A DNA stretch of 64,000 nt, taken from assembly GCA_023488455.1 (NCBI GenBank), contig JAMDDV010000016.1:35422-99421 (forward strand). The letters are read 5' to 3'. The DNA comes from Actinomycetota bacterium (GTDB lineage Bacteria > Actinomycetota > Humimicrobiia > Hakubellales > JAMDDV01). Below, piece after piece: positions 45,300 to 54,320 of the stretch. The notes below the pieces were generated by a model. It worked only from the letters and a program-made list of their open reading frames with translations. It did not search any database and was not told the DNA's origin. Made by a program: the position numbers and the translations under genes. Positions within the stretch are counted from its first letter, which is position 1. The number at the start of each line of letters is the position of its first letter.

Positions 45300-46215
45300 T
45301 ATAGACTTAAGTGTAGATCTCGGGAAGATCGTGCTTAAAAATCCAGTGACCGCGGCCTCTGGAATCGTTGGGTTTGGAGATGAATACACCGGACTTATTG
45401 ACTATGAGAAGATCGGCGGTATTTTCATCAAAAGTCTTACGTTAAATCCTTATCACGGAAACGAGCCGCCGCGGATTGCAGAGAGCTCATCCGGTCTTCT
45501 GAACACCATAGGGCTGCAAAATCCCGGTGTCGATGATTTCATAGAAAAATATTCTCCGAAGCTAAGTTCACTGAACACGAAAATTTTCGTGAGCGTTGCA
45601 GGATTTGATGAGAAAGATTTTGCAAGCGCGGTTGAGAAGCTCGATGGTCAGGACTGGATATCAGGCTATGAGATAAACATATCCTGTCCCAATGTTTGCG
45701 CTGGCGGTGAGCAGTTTGGCACATCTCCTGAGCTCTCATCGCACATAGTAAAGAGTGTAAGGATGGTCACCTCAAAGTTCATCTCCGCAAAGCTGACGCC
45801 CCAGGCGCCGGATATATCAAAGGTTGCATATGAATGCATTAGTTCTGGCGTAGATGCCGTCTCCATGATAAATACGATAAGGGCCGTGAAAATTGATGTC
45901 GACAACATCAGGCCTGCGCTTTCAAGGTTGTTCTGCGGATTAAGCGGTCCTGCCATAAAACCAATTGCTCTTTGCAAAGTGCTTGAGGTGTACAGAGATA
46001 CAGGCGCAACCATAATCGGTCTTGGCGGGATTTCAGGCGGAAGGGATGTGATGGAGTTCATAATGGCGGGGGCATCTGCTGTGTCGATCGGCACCGCCAT
46101 ATTCAGAGACCCCGGTGTCCTGGAGAGATCGCTGCTCGAGATGGCAGACTTTATGACGAAGCATAGGATTAAATCTTTAAATGAGATAAAAGGAATTGCT
46201 TTAAAATGGATATAA
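45292..46215 (+). CDS. pyrD: Dihydroorotate dehydrogenase, catalytic subunit (class 1B)
   Basis: Oxidises dihydroorotate to orotate with FMN. The 307-residue protein has LKNPVTAASGIVGFG near residue 15, GLQNPGVDDFIEKY, INISCPNVCAGGEQFG carrying the catalytic Cys of class 1B enzymes, and GLGGISGGRDVMEFIMAGA for FMN phosphate binding. TTG at 45292 with GAGGTGG just upstream gives the usual N terminus; ATG at 45280 would add four residues. It overlaps pyrK and pyrF. Confidence 0.94.
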   Translation: MADIDLSVDLGKIVLKNPVTAASGIVGFGDEYTGLIDYEKIGGIFIKSLTLNPYHGNEPPRIAESSSGLLNTIGLQNPGVDDFIEKYSPKLSSLNTKIFVSVAGFDEKDFASAVEKLDGQDWISGYEINISCPNVCAGGEQFGTSPELSSHIVKSVRMVTSKFISAKLTPQAPDISKVAYECISSGVDAVSMINTIRAVKIDVDNIRPALSRLFCGLSGPAIKPIALCKVLEVYRDTGATIIGLGGISGGRDVMEFIMAGASAVSIGTAIFRDPGVLERSLLEMADFMTKHRIKSLNEIKGIALKWI

Positions 46216-46949
46216 AAAGTCTTATAAAAAGCGACATCAGATACAGGATAGCCCTTGCACTGGACATCACAGATCCTGTAAGGTTTGCTGACGTCATAAG
46301 TGCGTTTAAGGGTAGGGTCGCGACGGTAAAGCTCGGCGTTAGCACCCTTTACAGTCTTGGCTTCGACGTGATTGATAGATGCAGGGAGTTCGGTTATATG
46401 GTTTTTGCTGATGTCAAGTTAAATGATATTCCCATGCAGGTAACGAAAGCGGCAAGGGCGATCTTCTCCCGCGGTGTGGACATGGTGACCACCCACTGTC
46501 TGGGAGGTTCTGAGATGCTAAAGGGAGTTGTTCAGGCCTCAAAAGAGATGGCTGATAGCACAAAAGGGGATAGGCCTCTTGTGCTGGGCGTTACCATACT
46601 TACAAGCCTTGACGATGATGACCTGAACAGTCTTGGCTTCAGATATGGTGCAGGGAAGAGCACGTTAAATCTTGTTACAATTGCTGTGAAGTGTGGGCTT
46701 GACGGCGTGGTGTGCGCAGCAGGTGAGCTTACACACACGAGGGCTATGATCGGTCCAGAGATGCTTACCGTCGTCCCCGGGATCAGGGGGACTAACGATA
46801 GGGTGGAGGATCAGAAGAGGACGATGAGCCCGGGGGAGGCCATAAATGCAGGTGCTGATATCCTTGTCATAGGCAGGCCAATTCTGGGTGCGGAAAGCCC
46901 CTTAAGTTCACTTGAAGATATTTACAAGGAAATAGAGAATTCACTGTAA
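46206..46949 (+). CDS. pyrF: Orotidine 5'-phosphate decarboxylase
   Basis: Final step to UMP. The 247-residue TIM barrel has ALDITDP at the N terminus, the catalytic FADVKLNDIP (Asp-x-Lys-x-x-Asp), TTHCLGGSEML, and VVPGIRG near residue 180 followed by GADILVIGRPI. All catalytic residues are visible. It closes the pyr operon; orotate phosphoribosyltransferase (pyrE) is not here. A 52-base gap precedes mihF. Confidence 0.95.
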   Translation: MDIKSLIKSDIRYRIALALDITDPVRFADVISAFKGRVATVKLGVSTLYSLGFDVIDRCREFGYMVFADVKLNDIPMQVTKAARAIFSRGVDMVTTHCLGGSEMLKGVVQASKEMADSTKGDRPLVLGVTILTSLDDDDLNSLGFRYGAGKSTLNLVTIAVKCGLDGVVCAAGELTHTRAMIGPEMLTVVPGIRGTNDRVEDQKRTMSPGEAINAGADILVIGRPILGAESPLSSLEDIYKEIENSL

Positions 46950-47001
46950 AAGCCGTGAACATTTATGCCGATAAAATATATAAAAATCAAAGGAAAGAAC
47001 A

Positions 47002-47361
47002 TTGAGAAAGATACCTGAAATTTCACCTGAAGTTAGGAGGGCTGCAGTTGCTAAGGCCGTCAGGCTGAGGATGAGCAGAGCGGGGGTAAAGAAGAAACTC
47101 AAAGACGGCGAGATTTCATTTTTTGACTTGGAGAATGTGGACATGGAGATCAGAAACGGTTTCAGGACACTTGAGATACTGGAATCGTTGCCTGGAGTTG
47201 GCAAATTAAAGGCAAGAAATATCATGGAGGAGCTAAATATAAGCCCGCGCAAGAAGCTGGTTGGCCTCGGTTCCAGACAGAAAAGCGTGCTTGGGGAATT
47301 GATCTCCTCCCACTTGAACGCTGGAAGGAAGAAGGTTTGGTCGCAAAAGGCAAAGCGATAA
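47002..47361 (+). CDS. mihF: Integration host factor, actinobacterial type (MihF)
   Basis: Small nucleoid protein unrelated to enterobacterial IHF and typical of actinobacteria. The 119-residue protein ends its core with ESLPGVGKLKARNIMEEL and NISPRKKLVGLGSRQKSVL, the H2TH DNA-binding segment of MihF (mycobacterial) and sIHF (Streptomyces). The TTG start has AAGGAA upstream. Its neighbours gmk and rpoZ are the same in actinobacteria, which makes this one of the strongest lineage markers in the window. Confidence 0.92.
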   Translation: MRKIPEISPEVRRAAVAKAVRLRMSRAGVKKKLKDGEISFFDLENVDMEIRNGFRTLEILESLPGVGKLKARNIMEELNISPRKKLVGLGSRQKSVLGELISSHLNAGRKKVWSQKAKR

Positions 47362-47921
47362 TAATCTCCGGTCCTTCTGGAGCTGGTAAGACGACGCTTA
47401 TCAGGTCGTTCCTTGAGCTGAAGAGCGGCTATCATTTCGCAATTTCCGTCACCACGCGCAGACCTCGCGATGGAGAAATAGAAGGAGTGGACTATTTTTT
47501 TGTTTCAGTGGATGAGTTTAAAAAGCTGATTGATGAAGAGAAACTCCTTGAGTGGGCAAAAGTCCATGATAACTACTACGGCTCACTTAGGAGCCAGGTG
47601 CTGGGTTATCTGGACGTGGGGACGAATGTAATCCTGGACGTTGATGAACAAGGTGCTGAGCAACTTGTTGACAGGCTGGGTAGTGCATTGTTAATATACA
47701 TCGTCCCACAAAGCCTTGATGAGTTATTGCAGAGGTTAAAAAAGAGGGACACAGACAGCAGTTTGACGATAAGAAAACGTCTAAAAAATGCGAATGAGCA
47801 GATTAAGAAAATGAAGAATTATCATGCTGTCATAGTGAATGATGATGTTGAAACTGCTACCCGGGAACTCATACGGATAGTGGAGGAGTTTTTAAGAGGA
47901 GGGTATCCTGGTGACGATTAA
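47337..47921 (+). CDS. gmk: Guanylate kinase
   Basis: Phosphorylates GMP to GDP. The 194-residue protein has the P-loop IISGPSGAGKTTLI at residues 9-22, SVTTRRPRDGEIEGVDYFF and EWAKVHDNYYGSL, and DVDEQGAEQL. TTG at 47337, with GAAGG just upstream, overlaps mihF by 25 bases. It overlaps rpoZ by 11 bases. Confidence 0.95.
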   Translation: MVAKGKAIIISGPSGAGKTTLIRSFLELKSGYHFAISVTTRRPRDGEIEGVDYFFVSVDEFKKLIDEEKLLEWAKVHDNYYGSLRSQVLGYLDVGTNVILDVDEQGAEQLVDRLGSALLIYIVPQSLDELLQRLKKRDTDSSLTIRKRLKNANEQIKKMKNYHAVIVNDDVETATRELIRIVEEFLRGGYPGDD

Positions 47922-48144
47922 ACCGGACATAGATGAATTGATGGCTCAGGTTGACAGCAGGTTCACGCTTGCTGTTGCATCCGCGAAAAGGGCGCGGCAG
48001 ATAAATCAGTATTTCAACTCTTTGAGGGGATTAATAAAATGTGATTACATGCCACCCAGGGTCGATATCAGATCTAAAAAGCCGCTTACGATTGCGCTTG
48101 AGGAGATTAGACAGAAGAAGATCGAGATCAAGCGCAAGGTATAG
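47911..48144 (+). CDS. rpoZ: RNA polymerase omega subunit
   Basis: Small subunit that helps assembly and stability of RNA polymerase. The 77-residue protein has the typical SRFTLAVASAKRARQINQY and a final KPLTIALEEIRQKKIEIK helix. GTG start with AGAGGAGG-like sequence upstream. The gmk-rpoZ-coaBC order is conserved in actinobacteria and Firmicutes. Confidence 0.93.
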   Translation: MTIKPDIDELMAQVDSRFTLAVASAKRARQINQYFNSLRGLIKCDYMPPRVDIRSKKPLTIALEEIRQKKIEIKRKV

Positions 48145-48196
48145 TACACTGCGTTAAAATACAGGCACAAGAAACTACATGCTTATTTAAAGGCCA

Positions 48197-49396
48197 ATGA
48201 ACGAAAACCCGCTTTCAAATAAGGATCTCATAATTGGGGTTACAGGTTCAATTGCTGCATACAAGTCAGTTGAGCTCGTGAGCGAACTCGTAAAAAACGA
48301 AGCCAATATTTCCGTAATCCTGACTCAGAACGCGAAGAGGTTCATATTACCGCCGTCATACGCATTCCTGTCAAAAGTGAACGTGTATAGTGAGCTCTTC
48401 AGCGAGGATATCAGATCCATGATATCGCATATTGATATAGCAAGAAATGCGCACTGCATGGCGATAGTCCCTGCAACTGCCAATATAATTGCTAAGATAG
48501 CTAACGGTATCGCTGATGACCTCCTGTCATCTGTTGCCCTGTATGCGAAATGCCCGATCGTCATTGCGCCGGCCATGAATTCTGCGATGTATGAAAAGCC
48601 CCAGACCCAGGAGAACCTGCGAAGGCTGGAGTCGCTGGGTGTGCGCATAGTAGGCCCAGAGGCAGGATGGCTTGCATGCGGTGATGAGGGTGTCGGGAGG
48701 CTTGCTTCGATTGAAGATATTATTCAGGTGATCACTGAGGAGGTAAAGCGCAGGTCGCTGCTTGCAGGGAAGCGTATACTGGTCACCCTTGGTGGGACGG
48801 AGGAACCGATAGATGACGTGCGCGTGATAACGAATAGATCCAGCGGCAAAATGGGCGCGTTCATTGCAAGTGAGGCAGTTGCGATGGGGGCGGATGTGAT
48901 CGTCGTTGCAGGAAGGGTCAGCGTCCCGCTTCCGTCAGGTGCAAAGATCATAAGGGCGTACACCGTGCAGGAGATGCTAAGTGCCGTGCTTGAGAACGCA
49001 AAGGGGATGGATGCAACTGTTCTCTGTGCAGCGGTCTCCGATTTTAAGGTAGCCAGAGCTCCCGGCAAAATAAAGAAGTCCGATGCTCCGATCAAACTCA
49101 TGCTTGAGAAGAACACGGATATCGCAAGCGAGCTATCGTCAAGCAAGCAGGGCGGATATCTACTCGGTTTCTCTGCCGATAGCAGTTCGGTGCTTGAGAA
49201 CGCGCAGGAAAAGCTCCGCACCAAAGGTTTTAATGCGATAGTAACAAATGACGTCTCCAGGAGTGACATCGGCTTCGAATCCGATTACAATGAAGTAACC
49301 TATATAACTGCGTCAGGTGAGAAATTCTTCATTCCAAGAAAATATAAGCGCCTGGTCGCCCGCGAGCTCCTTGAGATCCTATCCAGGTACATTTAG
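48197..49396 (+). CDS. coaBC: Bifunctional PPC decarboxylase and phosphopantothenate-cysteine ligase
   Basis: Two consecutive steps to coenzyme A. The 399-residue protein has an N-terminal FMN flavoprotein domain (IGVTGSIAAYKSVELVSEL) with the PAMN motif in VIAPAMNSAMY and the active-site Cys in GWLACGDEGVGRL; the C-terminal ligase domain starts near residue 190 with ILVTLGGTEEPIDDVRVITN and contains NDVSRSDIGF. A weak TAAAAT lies in the 52-base gap upstream. Confidence 0.95.
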   Translation: MNENPLSNKDLIIGVTGSIAAYKSVELVSELVKNEANISVILTQNAKRFILPPSYAFLSKVNVYSELFSEDIRSMISHIDIARNAHCMAIVPATANIIAKIANGIADDLLSSVALYAKCPIVIAPAMNSAMYEKPQTQENLRRLESLGVRIVGPEAGWLACGDEGVGRLASIEDIIQVITEEVKRRSLLAGKRILVTLGGTEEPIDDVRVITNRSSGKMGAFIASEAVAMGADVIVVAGRVSVPLPSGAKIIRAYTVQEMLSAVLENAKGMDATVLCAAVSDFKVARAPGKIKKSDAPIKLMLEKNTDIASELSSSKQGGYLLGFSADSSSVLENAQEKLRTKGFNAIVTNDVSRSDIGFESDYNEVTYITASGEKFFIPRKYKRLVARELLEILSRYI

Positions 49397-49484
49397 GCAT
49401 ATAGCCTTATGCTTTCAAAATAGTCCTTATTTATATTTGAGATGTTAGCTGCAGGCTATAATAGCTATTGGCAACTGTTATATT

Positions 49485-49512
49485 TGTAATTACACTACAG
49501 CTATAATGTAAT
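49485..49512 (+). promoter_or_regulatory. Promoter and inverted repeats ahead of the RHH antitoxin
   Basis: A perfect palindrome TGTAATTACA (49485-49494) is followed by a -10-like TATAAT (49502-49507), and ATTACA (49489-49494) forms an inverted repeat with TGTAAT (49507-49512) around it. Ribbon-helix-helix antitoxins repress their own operons from such sites, so this is a likely operator. The rest of the gap between coaBC and the antitoxin holds nothing else that I recognise. Confidence 0.5.
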
Positions 49513-49534
49513 CATGATGTAAGAAAAGGGCATA

Positions 49535-49783
49535 ATGATTAGGACGCGAATACAATTAACAGAAGAACAGTACAAATTATTAAAAACTCTCTCTAAAGAA
49601 AGAAATGTATCAATTGCGGAGGTAGTCAGAGAATGTATATCTCATTACTATGACAGTAGATGTCTAACCAGTGAAGATGAGAAATGTAGTAAGGCAATAG
49701 ATACATTAGGGAAATTTAGGTCGGGTATGAAAGATATATCCATAAATCATGACAGGTATTTAGCAGAGGATTTTAAAAAATGA
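49535..49783 (+). CDS. Ribbon-helix-helix antitoxin
   Basis: An 82-residue protein whose N terminus (MIRTRIQLTEEQYKLLKTLS, then ERNVSIAEVVRECI) is the ribbon-helix-helix fold of VapB/CopG-type antitoxins: a short beta strand with alternating Arg/Gln, then two helices. The C-terminal part with FRSGMKDISINHDRYLAEDF is the toxin-neutralising tail common in partners of PIN toxins. The gene looks intact. It lies eight bases before the truncated PIN gene. Confidence 0.8.
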   Translation: MIRTRIQLTEEQYKLLKTLSKERNVSIAEVVRECISHYYDSRCLTSEDEKCSKAIDTLGKFRSGMKDISINHDRYLAEDFKK

Positions 49784-49790
49784 GTGCGAT

Positions 49791-50021
49791 ATGGCTGCAT
49801 TCGTAGATACCGTTGCCTTTTATGCGATGATGGATTTAGATGATGAGTTTCACAAAGAGTCTAAGATTACTTTTTCTAAACTAATAGATGAACGAGAAAT
49901 ATTCCATTCAACCAATTATGTAATACTTGAAACAATATTTGAGGTTATGCGAACTCTTGGTTTAAAAAAAGTCTTTGCGTTTGACAAACATTTTTGCGAA
50001 TATGGATTTCAGGTATTATGA
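49791..50021 (+). pseudogene. PIN-domain toxin (VapC-like), internally deleted
   Basis: Only 76 residues against about 130 for the family. The N terminus (AAFVDTVAFYAMMD, then NYVILETIFEV) and the C terminus (LGLKKVFAFDKHFCEYGF) both match VapC-like PIN proteins, but they are joined directly: the middle of about 50 residues, including conserved acidic residues of the RNase site and helices of the core, is missing in frame. The product is very unlikely to be an active RNase. The paired antitoxin is intact. Confidence 0.75.
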
Positions 50022-50069
50022 TTATATTGATGATTGTAGCGTAGCCTGTCTTTATGTCTTTCTGTTTTG

Positions 50070-50098
50070 TTGACGCGAAAATGTGGATTTGTTAATAT
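50070..50098 (+). promoter_or_regulatory. metK promoter
   Basis: TTGACG at 50070-50075 and TAATAT at 50093-50098 with a 17-base spacer, the best-looking promoter in this part. The leader to the metK ATG is about 37 bases, too short for a SAM riboswitch, and none is seen. Confidence 0.75.
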
Positions 50099-50141
50099 TT
50101 CGAAATCTTTTAGCCCTAATGCCTCAAGATAAGGAGATTTG

Positions 50142-51344
50142 ATGAAGGATAGTCAGTATTTGTTCACCTCGGAATCAGTAACCGAAGGCCATCCGGATAA
50201 GATAGCAGACCAGATATCCGATGCCGTGCTGGATGCTATTATTGCTAACGATCCCCTGGCGCACGTCGCCTGTGAGGTATTGATAAAGACAGGTCTTGTG
50301 GTCGTATCAGGTGAAATTACCACGAATACCTATGTTGATATCCCGCGCATCACCAGGAACACGATCAAGGAGATCGGCTACACAAGGGCTAAGTTTGGTT
50401 TTGACGGGGATACGTGCGGCGTTGTCACATCGATAAGCGAGCAGTCGCATAACATAGCAGATGGGGTGGGCCTCTCACTTGAGGCGAGGACGGGAGAAGA
50501 TTTCATCGATGATTACGACAAGCAGGGCGCTGGCGATCAGGGGATGATGTTCGGGTATGCGTGCAATGAGACACCTGAACTCATGCCGATGCCTATAATG
50601 CTGGCACACAAGCTTGCGCACAGACTTGCAGAGGTGAGGAAATCCGAGGTACTTAGCTATCTGAGGCCTGACGGCAAGACACAGGTGACTGTGGAGTATC
50701 AGGGCTACAAACCGGTGAGGATAGATACGGTACTTATCTCGGCACAGCACAAGCCTGGTGTTGACATAGATACAATAATGAAACCCGATTTCATGGAATA
50801 TATCGTCAAACCCGTTCTTCCGCCTGAATTTGTTGATTATAAGAAGTTGAAGTTCTACGTAAACCCGACGGGTTCGTTTGTCATAGGCGGTCCAATGGGT
50901 GACTGCGGTCTGACCGGAAGAAAGATCATCGTCGATACTTACGGCGGCATGGGCAGGCACGGCGGTGGCAGCTTCTCCGGAAAGGACCCGAGCAAGGTAG
51001 ACCGCTCAGCTGCCTATGCAGCAAGACATTTAGCAAAGAACGTTGTTGCAGCAGGACTGGCTGATAGGTGTGAGGCTATGGTGGCATATGCGATAGGAAA
51101 GGCTCATCCAGTTTCTATCATGGTCAACACCTTTGGCACGGAGAAGATTGACCCAAAGAAGATAAACAGGATGGTAATTGAGAACTTCGATATGCGACCG
51201 AGGGCTATCATCGACAGGCTTAACCTCATACGCCCGATCTATAAAAAGACCGCAGCTTATGGCCACTTCGGCAGAGGCGACCGTGACTTCACGTGGGAGA
51301 ATACGGACATGATTGAAGTCCTTAAGAGGGAGGCAAACCTCTAA
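50142..51344 (+). CDS. metK: S-adenosylmethionine synthetase
   Basis: Makes SAM from methionine and ATP. The 400-residue protein has [20 protein letters not shown] (His and Asp of the active site), [12 protein letters not shown], and the phosphate loop [22 protein letters not shown] at 50142 with AAGGAG five bases upstream. The last base of its stop is the first base of the proposed priA start (TAATT). Confidence 0.96.
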   Translation: MKDSQYLFTSESVTEGHPDKIADQISDAVLDAIIANDPLAHVACEVLIKTGLVVVSGEITTNTYVDIPRITRNTIKEIGYTRAKFGFDGDTCGVVTSISEQSHNIADGVGLSLEARTGEDFIDDYDKQGAGDQGMMFGYACNETPELMPMPIMLAHKLAHRLAEVRKSEVLSYLRPDGKTQVTVEYQGYKPVRIDTVLISAQHKPGVDIDTIMKPDFMEYIVKPVLPPEFVDYKKLKFYVNPTGSFVIGGPMGDCGLTGRKIIVDTYGGMGRHGGGSFSGKDPSKVDRSAAYAARHLAKNVVAAGLADRCEAMVAYAIGKAHPVSIMVNTFGTEKIDPKKINRMVIENFDMRPRAIIDRLNLIRPIYKKTAAYGHFGRGDRDFTWENTDMIEVLKREANL

Positions 51345-53797
51345 TTGAGAAGAATGCTCCTGCTCCCGGGCTATTTGCAAGCGTAGTCGTAAATCAGCCC
51401 GGACCTGCGGGCGAGTTATTATTTAGTTATGAGATACCAGAGGAACTGAGAGACGGCATTAGCGTCGGCAGTATCGTCCTCGTTCCATTTGCCAACCATA
51501 GAAGATCCGGTGTTATTCTTCACCTTTCAGAAATCTGCGACTTCGAGAGCCCTAAAAAGATCATATCCGTGCTGTCCGGCGATTTCGCCATCAGCCCTGC
51601 GATTATCCGTCTGTGTAAGTGGACAGCGAGGAGATACTTTTCTCCGCTTTTGAAACCTATAAAACTGGCAATACCTTCCACGCAGTATGTATCCATTGAA
51701 CAGGTCATCAGATATATCAGCCCTCCGAAGTCGAGTTATCCGAAGGACTCGCTCTTAGAAAAAATTACTCAGCATCTATCAGTCAGGGTAGAGGTCAGAC
51801 GAAGCAACCTGGTGAGAAAATTCGGTGCGCAGAGCATAAGAGTGCTACAAAGGTTGATCACTGACGGTATCATAGAGGTTTTTGATGTCCCAAAGGCTAA
51901 ATATTCGCAAAAGTTTGAGAGATATCTTGAGATAAATAAGTCAGTCAGTGAAGTAGTTAAAGCAGGAACTGTTGGGCAAAAGGTAATTGATTTGCTTGGT
52001 GATGAGGGAGTGACGAAGTTATCTGAAGTCAGGGCAATCACGAAGGCAAGCCGGGCAACCATAAAATCGCTGATGGATAAAGGTTACGTAAGACTTGTGC
52101 TGAAGAAAAGCGAAGCTGACCTGTCATCAGGTGGAGGTGAATCTTCGATTAAGGGTGGACCTCTAGAGTCATCGGGTGAAACCAGTTACGCAAATGATCT
52201 TAATATATTTTTAGAAAAAGCAGTTGCTGGCGGGAACAGAAGTAGCTGTCTTGTGGCGGGACTTGAGGGTAGGATGATGTCCGATCTGGTGGTGCATCTT
52301 GCGCACTCAGCTTTCAGTAAGAGTTTGTCGGCACTTTTCATATTTCCTGAGGTTGGTAAGATCACGGAAGCTGCAAACCTTATAAGGAAAAACCTTGGCA
52401 TAAGACCAGTAGAGATCCACGCAAACCTTTCTCCCCATCTGCGCGCAGAAGCACATGCAATGATTCTTAATGATGAATGCCCAAGGATAGTGCTTGGCAC
52501 GCGAAGTGCAGTTTTTACGGCATTCCCGAAGTTAAATGTGATGGTAATATCTGGTGATGGAGAATATGGGATGCAGGAGACTCCATCACCAGCTTACAAC
52601 GCACGTGAGGTGGCACTTAAGCGAAGCCAACTTGAGGACATTCCCTGTATAATCCTATCCTCAGTTCCCTCGATGGAATCCTACAGGATGGCTGTGGATG
52701 GCAATCTATCACTTTATATCTCAGATGAACTTGAGAAGAAGATAAAAAACTTGGGGATCAGATTTTTAAGCAGAAGAGAACTTTCTGGCGAATACCCACA
52801 AGTACGTTTGATCAACGCTGCGGTTATCCAGCAGATCAAGAGTCTGGTTCAATCAGATGAAAGCGTTCTATTCTTCATAAACCGAAGGGGATATGCCAGT
52901 TTTGTAAGATGCAGCAGTTGCCATAAAGCGGTCATCTGCGATAGTTGCGGCTACGCCATGTCGCTTTATAAGAGTGAAGGTCTGCTCATCTGTCACAGAT
53001 GCCACGCAAGCAGACCTTTTGTGTACACATGTCCGCTCTGCAACAAAGGGCACCTCTCCCCAATGGGTTTTGGAACGCAGCGAATGGAGACGGAGCTAAG
53101 AAAACTATTTCTTGACAGAAAAGTAGTCAGGCTTGACTCGGACTTAAGCAGCATGGATGAGCGAGAGGCAGAACTCCTGGTCGCATCCGGATCACCAGCA
53201 CTAATCGTCGGTACGCAGAAGATTGGTACGACCAGGTTTGCAAAGCTTCCTAAGCTCGCTCTTATATTTGGTTTCGATTTTATGGTCAACTACCCCGACT
53301 TCAGGTGTAGAGAGAATGCCCTCAGGACGCTGGCGAACCTTGCTGACAGGATCGAACCCTCAAGTAACGAAGAATCGATCCTGATAGAAACCTCGATGGA
53401 AGAACTGCCATTCTATAAAAGCCTCCATAACTTAGATTTGAAGAACATCCTGGATATAGAACTCGAAGAGCGAAGGGTGCATTCATTTCCTCCATATGCC
53501 GAGCAGCTGGGTATCATGCTTGAGTCATCAAAACATGAGGTGTTGTCATCGGCAGAGGGACAGTTTGAAGAGAAGTTAAATAAGCTCAGCCAAAGATTTG
53601 ATGATATATTGTTTTATAAGTTAGGGCCTGTTTCGCAGAAGAGGGGATCGGGCTACAAGAGCCGCACATTCATCCTTTCTACTCCCGATCTGTTCAAGCG
53701 ATCCGCTGAGATACACAAATTTCTAAACTCTTTTCAAAAAACAGCAAGCCGTGATGTAAAATTATCACTAAATACTGATCCATCTGCATTCATCTGA
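51344..53797 (+). CDS. priA: PriA-like primosomal protein N', helicase motifs lost, probable ATT start
   Basis: Replication restart protein. The N-terminal 3'-DNA-binding domain is clear (ASVVVNQPGPAGELLFSYEI, then GSIVLVPFANHRRSGVI) but is encoded upstream of the first GTG (51569). No ATG, GTG or TTG exists in frame back to a TAA at 51323; an ATT at 51344, with GGGAGG ten bases upstream, overlaps the metK stop and gives 817 residues. The Walker A position reads LVAGLEGRMMSDL (about residue 304) instead of GSGKT, and the DEEH position reads GDGEYG (about 404), so ATPase activity is unlikely, as in actinobacterial PriA. The zinc Cys pairs (CSSC, CDSC, CHRC, CPLC) remain. Confidence 0.9.
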   Translation: MEKNAPAPGLFASVVVNQPGPAGELLFSYEIPEELRDGISVGSIVLVPFANHRRSGVILHLSEICDFESPKKIISVLSGDFAISPAIIRLCKWTARRYFSPLLKPIKLAIPSTQYVSIEQVIRYISPPKSSYPKDSLLEKITQHLSVRVEVRRSNLVRKFGAQSIRVLQRLITDGIIEVFDVPKAKYSQKFERYLEINKSVSEVVKAGTVGQKVIDLLGDEGVTKLSEVRAITKASRATIKSLMDKGYVRLVLKKSEADLSSGGGESSIKGGPLESSGETSYANDLNIFLEKAVAGGNRSSCLVAGLEGRMMSDLVVHLAHSAFSKSLSALFIFPEVGKITEAANLIRKNLGIRPVEIHANLSPHLRAEAHAMILNDECPRIVLGTRSAVFTAFPKLNVMVISGDGEYGMQETPSPAYNAREVALKRSQLEDIPCIILSSVPSMESYRMAVDGNLSLYISDELEKKIKNLGIRFLSRRELSGEYPQVRLINAAVIQQIKSLVQSDESVLFFINRRGYASFVRCSSCHKAVICDSCGYAMSLYKSEGLLICHRCHASRPFVYTCPLCNKGHLSPMGFGTQRMETELRKLFLDRKVVRLDSDLSSMDEREAELLVASGSPALIVGTQKIGTTRFAKLPKLALIFGFDFMVNYPDFRCRENALRTLANLADRIEPSSNEESILIETSMEELPFYKSLHNLDLKNILDIELEERRVHSFPPYAEQLGIMLESSKHEVLSSAEGQFEEKLNKLSQRFDDILFYKLGPVSQKRGSGYKSRTFILSTPDLFKRSAEIHKFLNSFQKTASRDVKLSLNTDPSAFI

Positions 53798-53811
53798 AAG
53801 GAAGAATTTGT

Positions 53812-54303
53812 ATGGCAGTTGAGAAGATACGAACATTTGGCGATCCTGTCCTGCGCGAGAAGTGCTTCGAGGTCAGCAAGATAGATGACTCGGTAAAAAC
53901 GCTCGTAAGGAACCTTACCGATACAATGAAGGACGCACCCGGTGTTGGCCTTGCTGCATCGCAGATCGGTGTTTTAAGGAGAGTTTTCGTATATGACATC
54001 GGCGAGGGTACGCAGGTCCTGATCAACCCCGCCCTCTTGAGGAAGAAGGGCGAGATAGTAGAAGAGGAGGGCTGCCTTAGCCTATATGAGATAAAGTGCC
54101 CCGTGAAGCGCTATCAGAAGGTTGTTATCAAGGGGAAGAATTTAAATGGCGAGGAAGTCATTGTTGAAGCTGAAGACCTGCTTGCAAGGGTAATGCAGCA
54201 TGAGATGGATCACCTCGAAGGTATCCTGTTCATCGATAAGGTCAGTGAAGAGAACAGAAGAAAGGTACTCGAGGTGATCACCACTATTCAGCTTAAGGCA
54301 TAG
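53812..54303 (+). CDS. def: Peptide deformylase
   Basis: Removes the formyl group from nascent proteins. The 163-residue metalloenzyme has motif 1 GVGLAASQIG, motif 2 EEGCLSL with the metal-binding Cys, and motif 3 QHEMDHLEG with both His ligands and catalytic Glu. Followed 17 bases later by fmt, the enzyme that adds the formyl group, the usual pairing. Confidence 0.96.
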   Translation: MAVEKIRTFGDPVLREKCFEVSKIDDSVKTLVRNLTDTMKDAPGVGLAASQIGVLRRVFVYDIGEGTQVLINPALLRKKGEIVEEEGCLSLYEIKCPVKRYQKVVIKGKNLNGEEVIVEAEDLLARVMQHEMDHLEGILFIDKVSEENRRKVLEVITTIQLKA

Positions 54304-54320
54304 CTTAAGGTTTAGATTAA

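Noticed and set aside
50022..50141. SAM riboswitch ahead of metK
   Set aside because: The leader after the TTGACG/TAATAT promoter is only about 37 bases and shows none of the paired elements.
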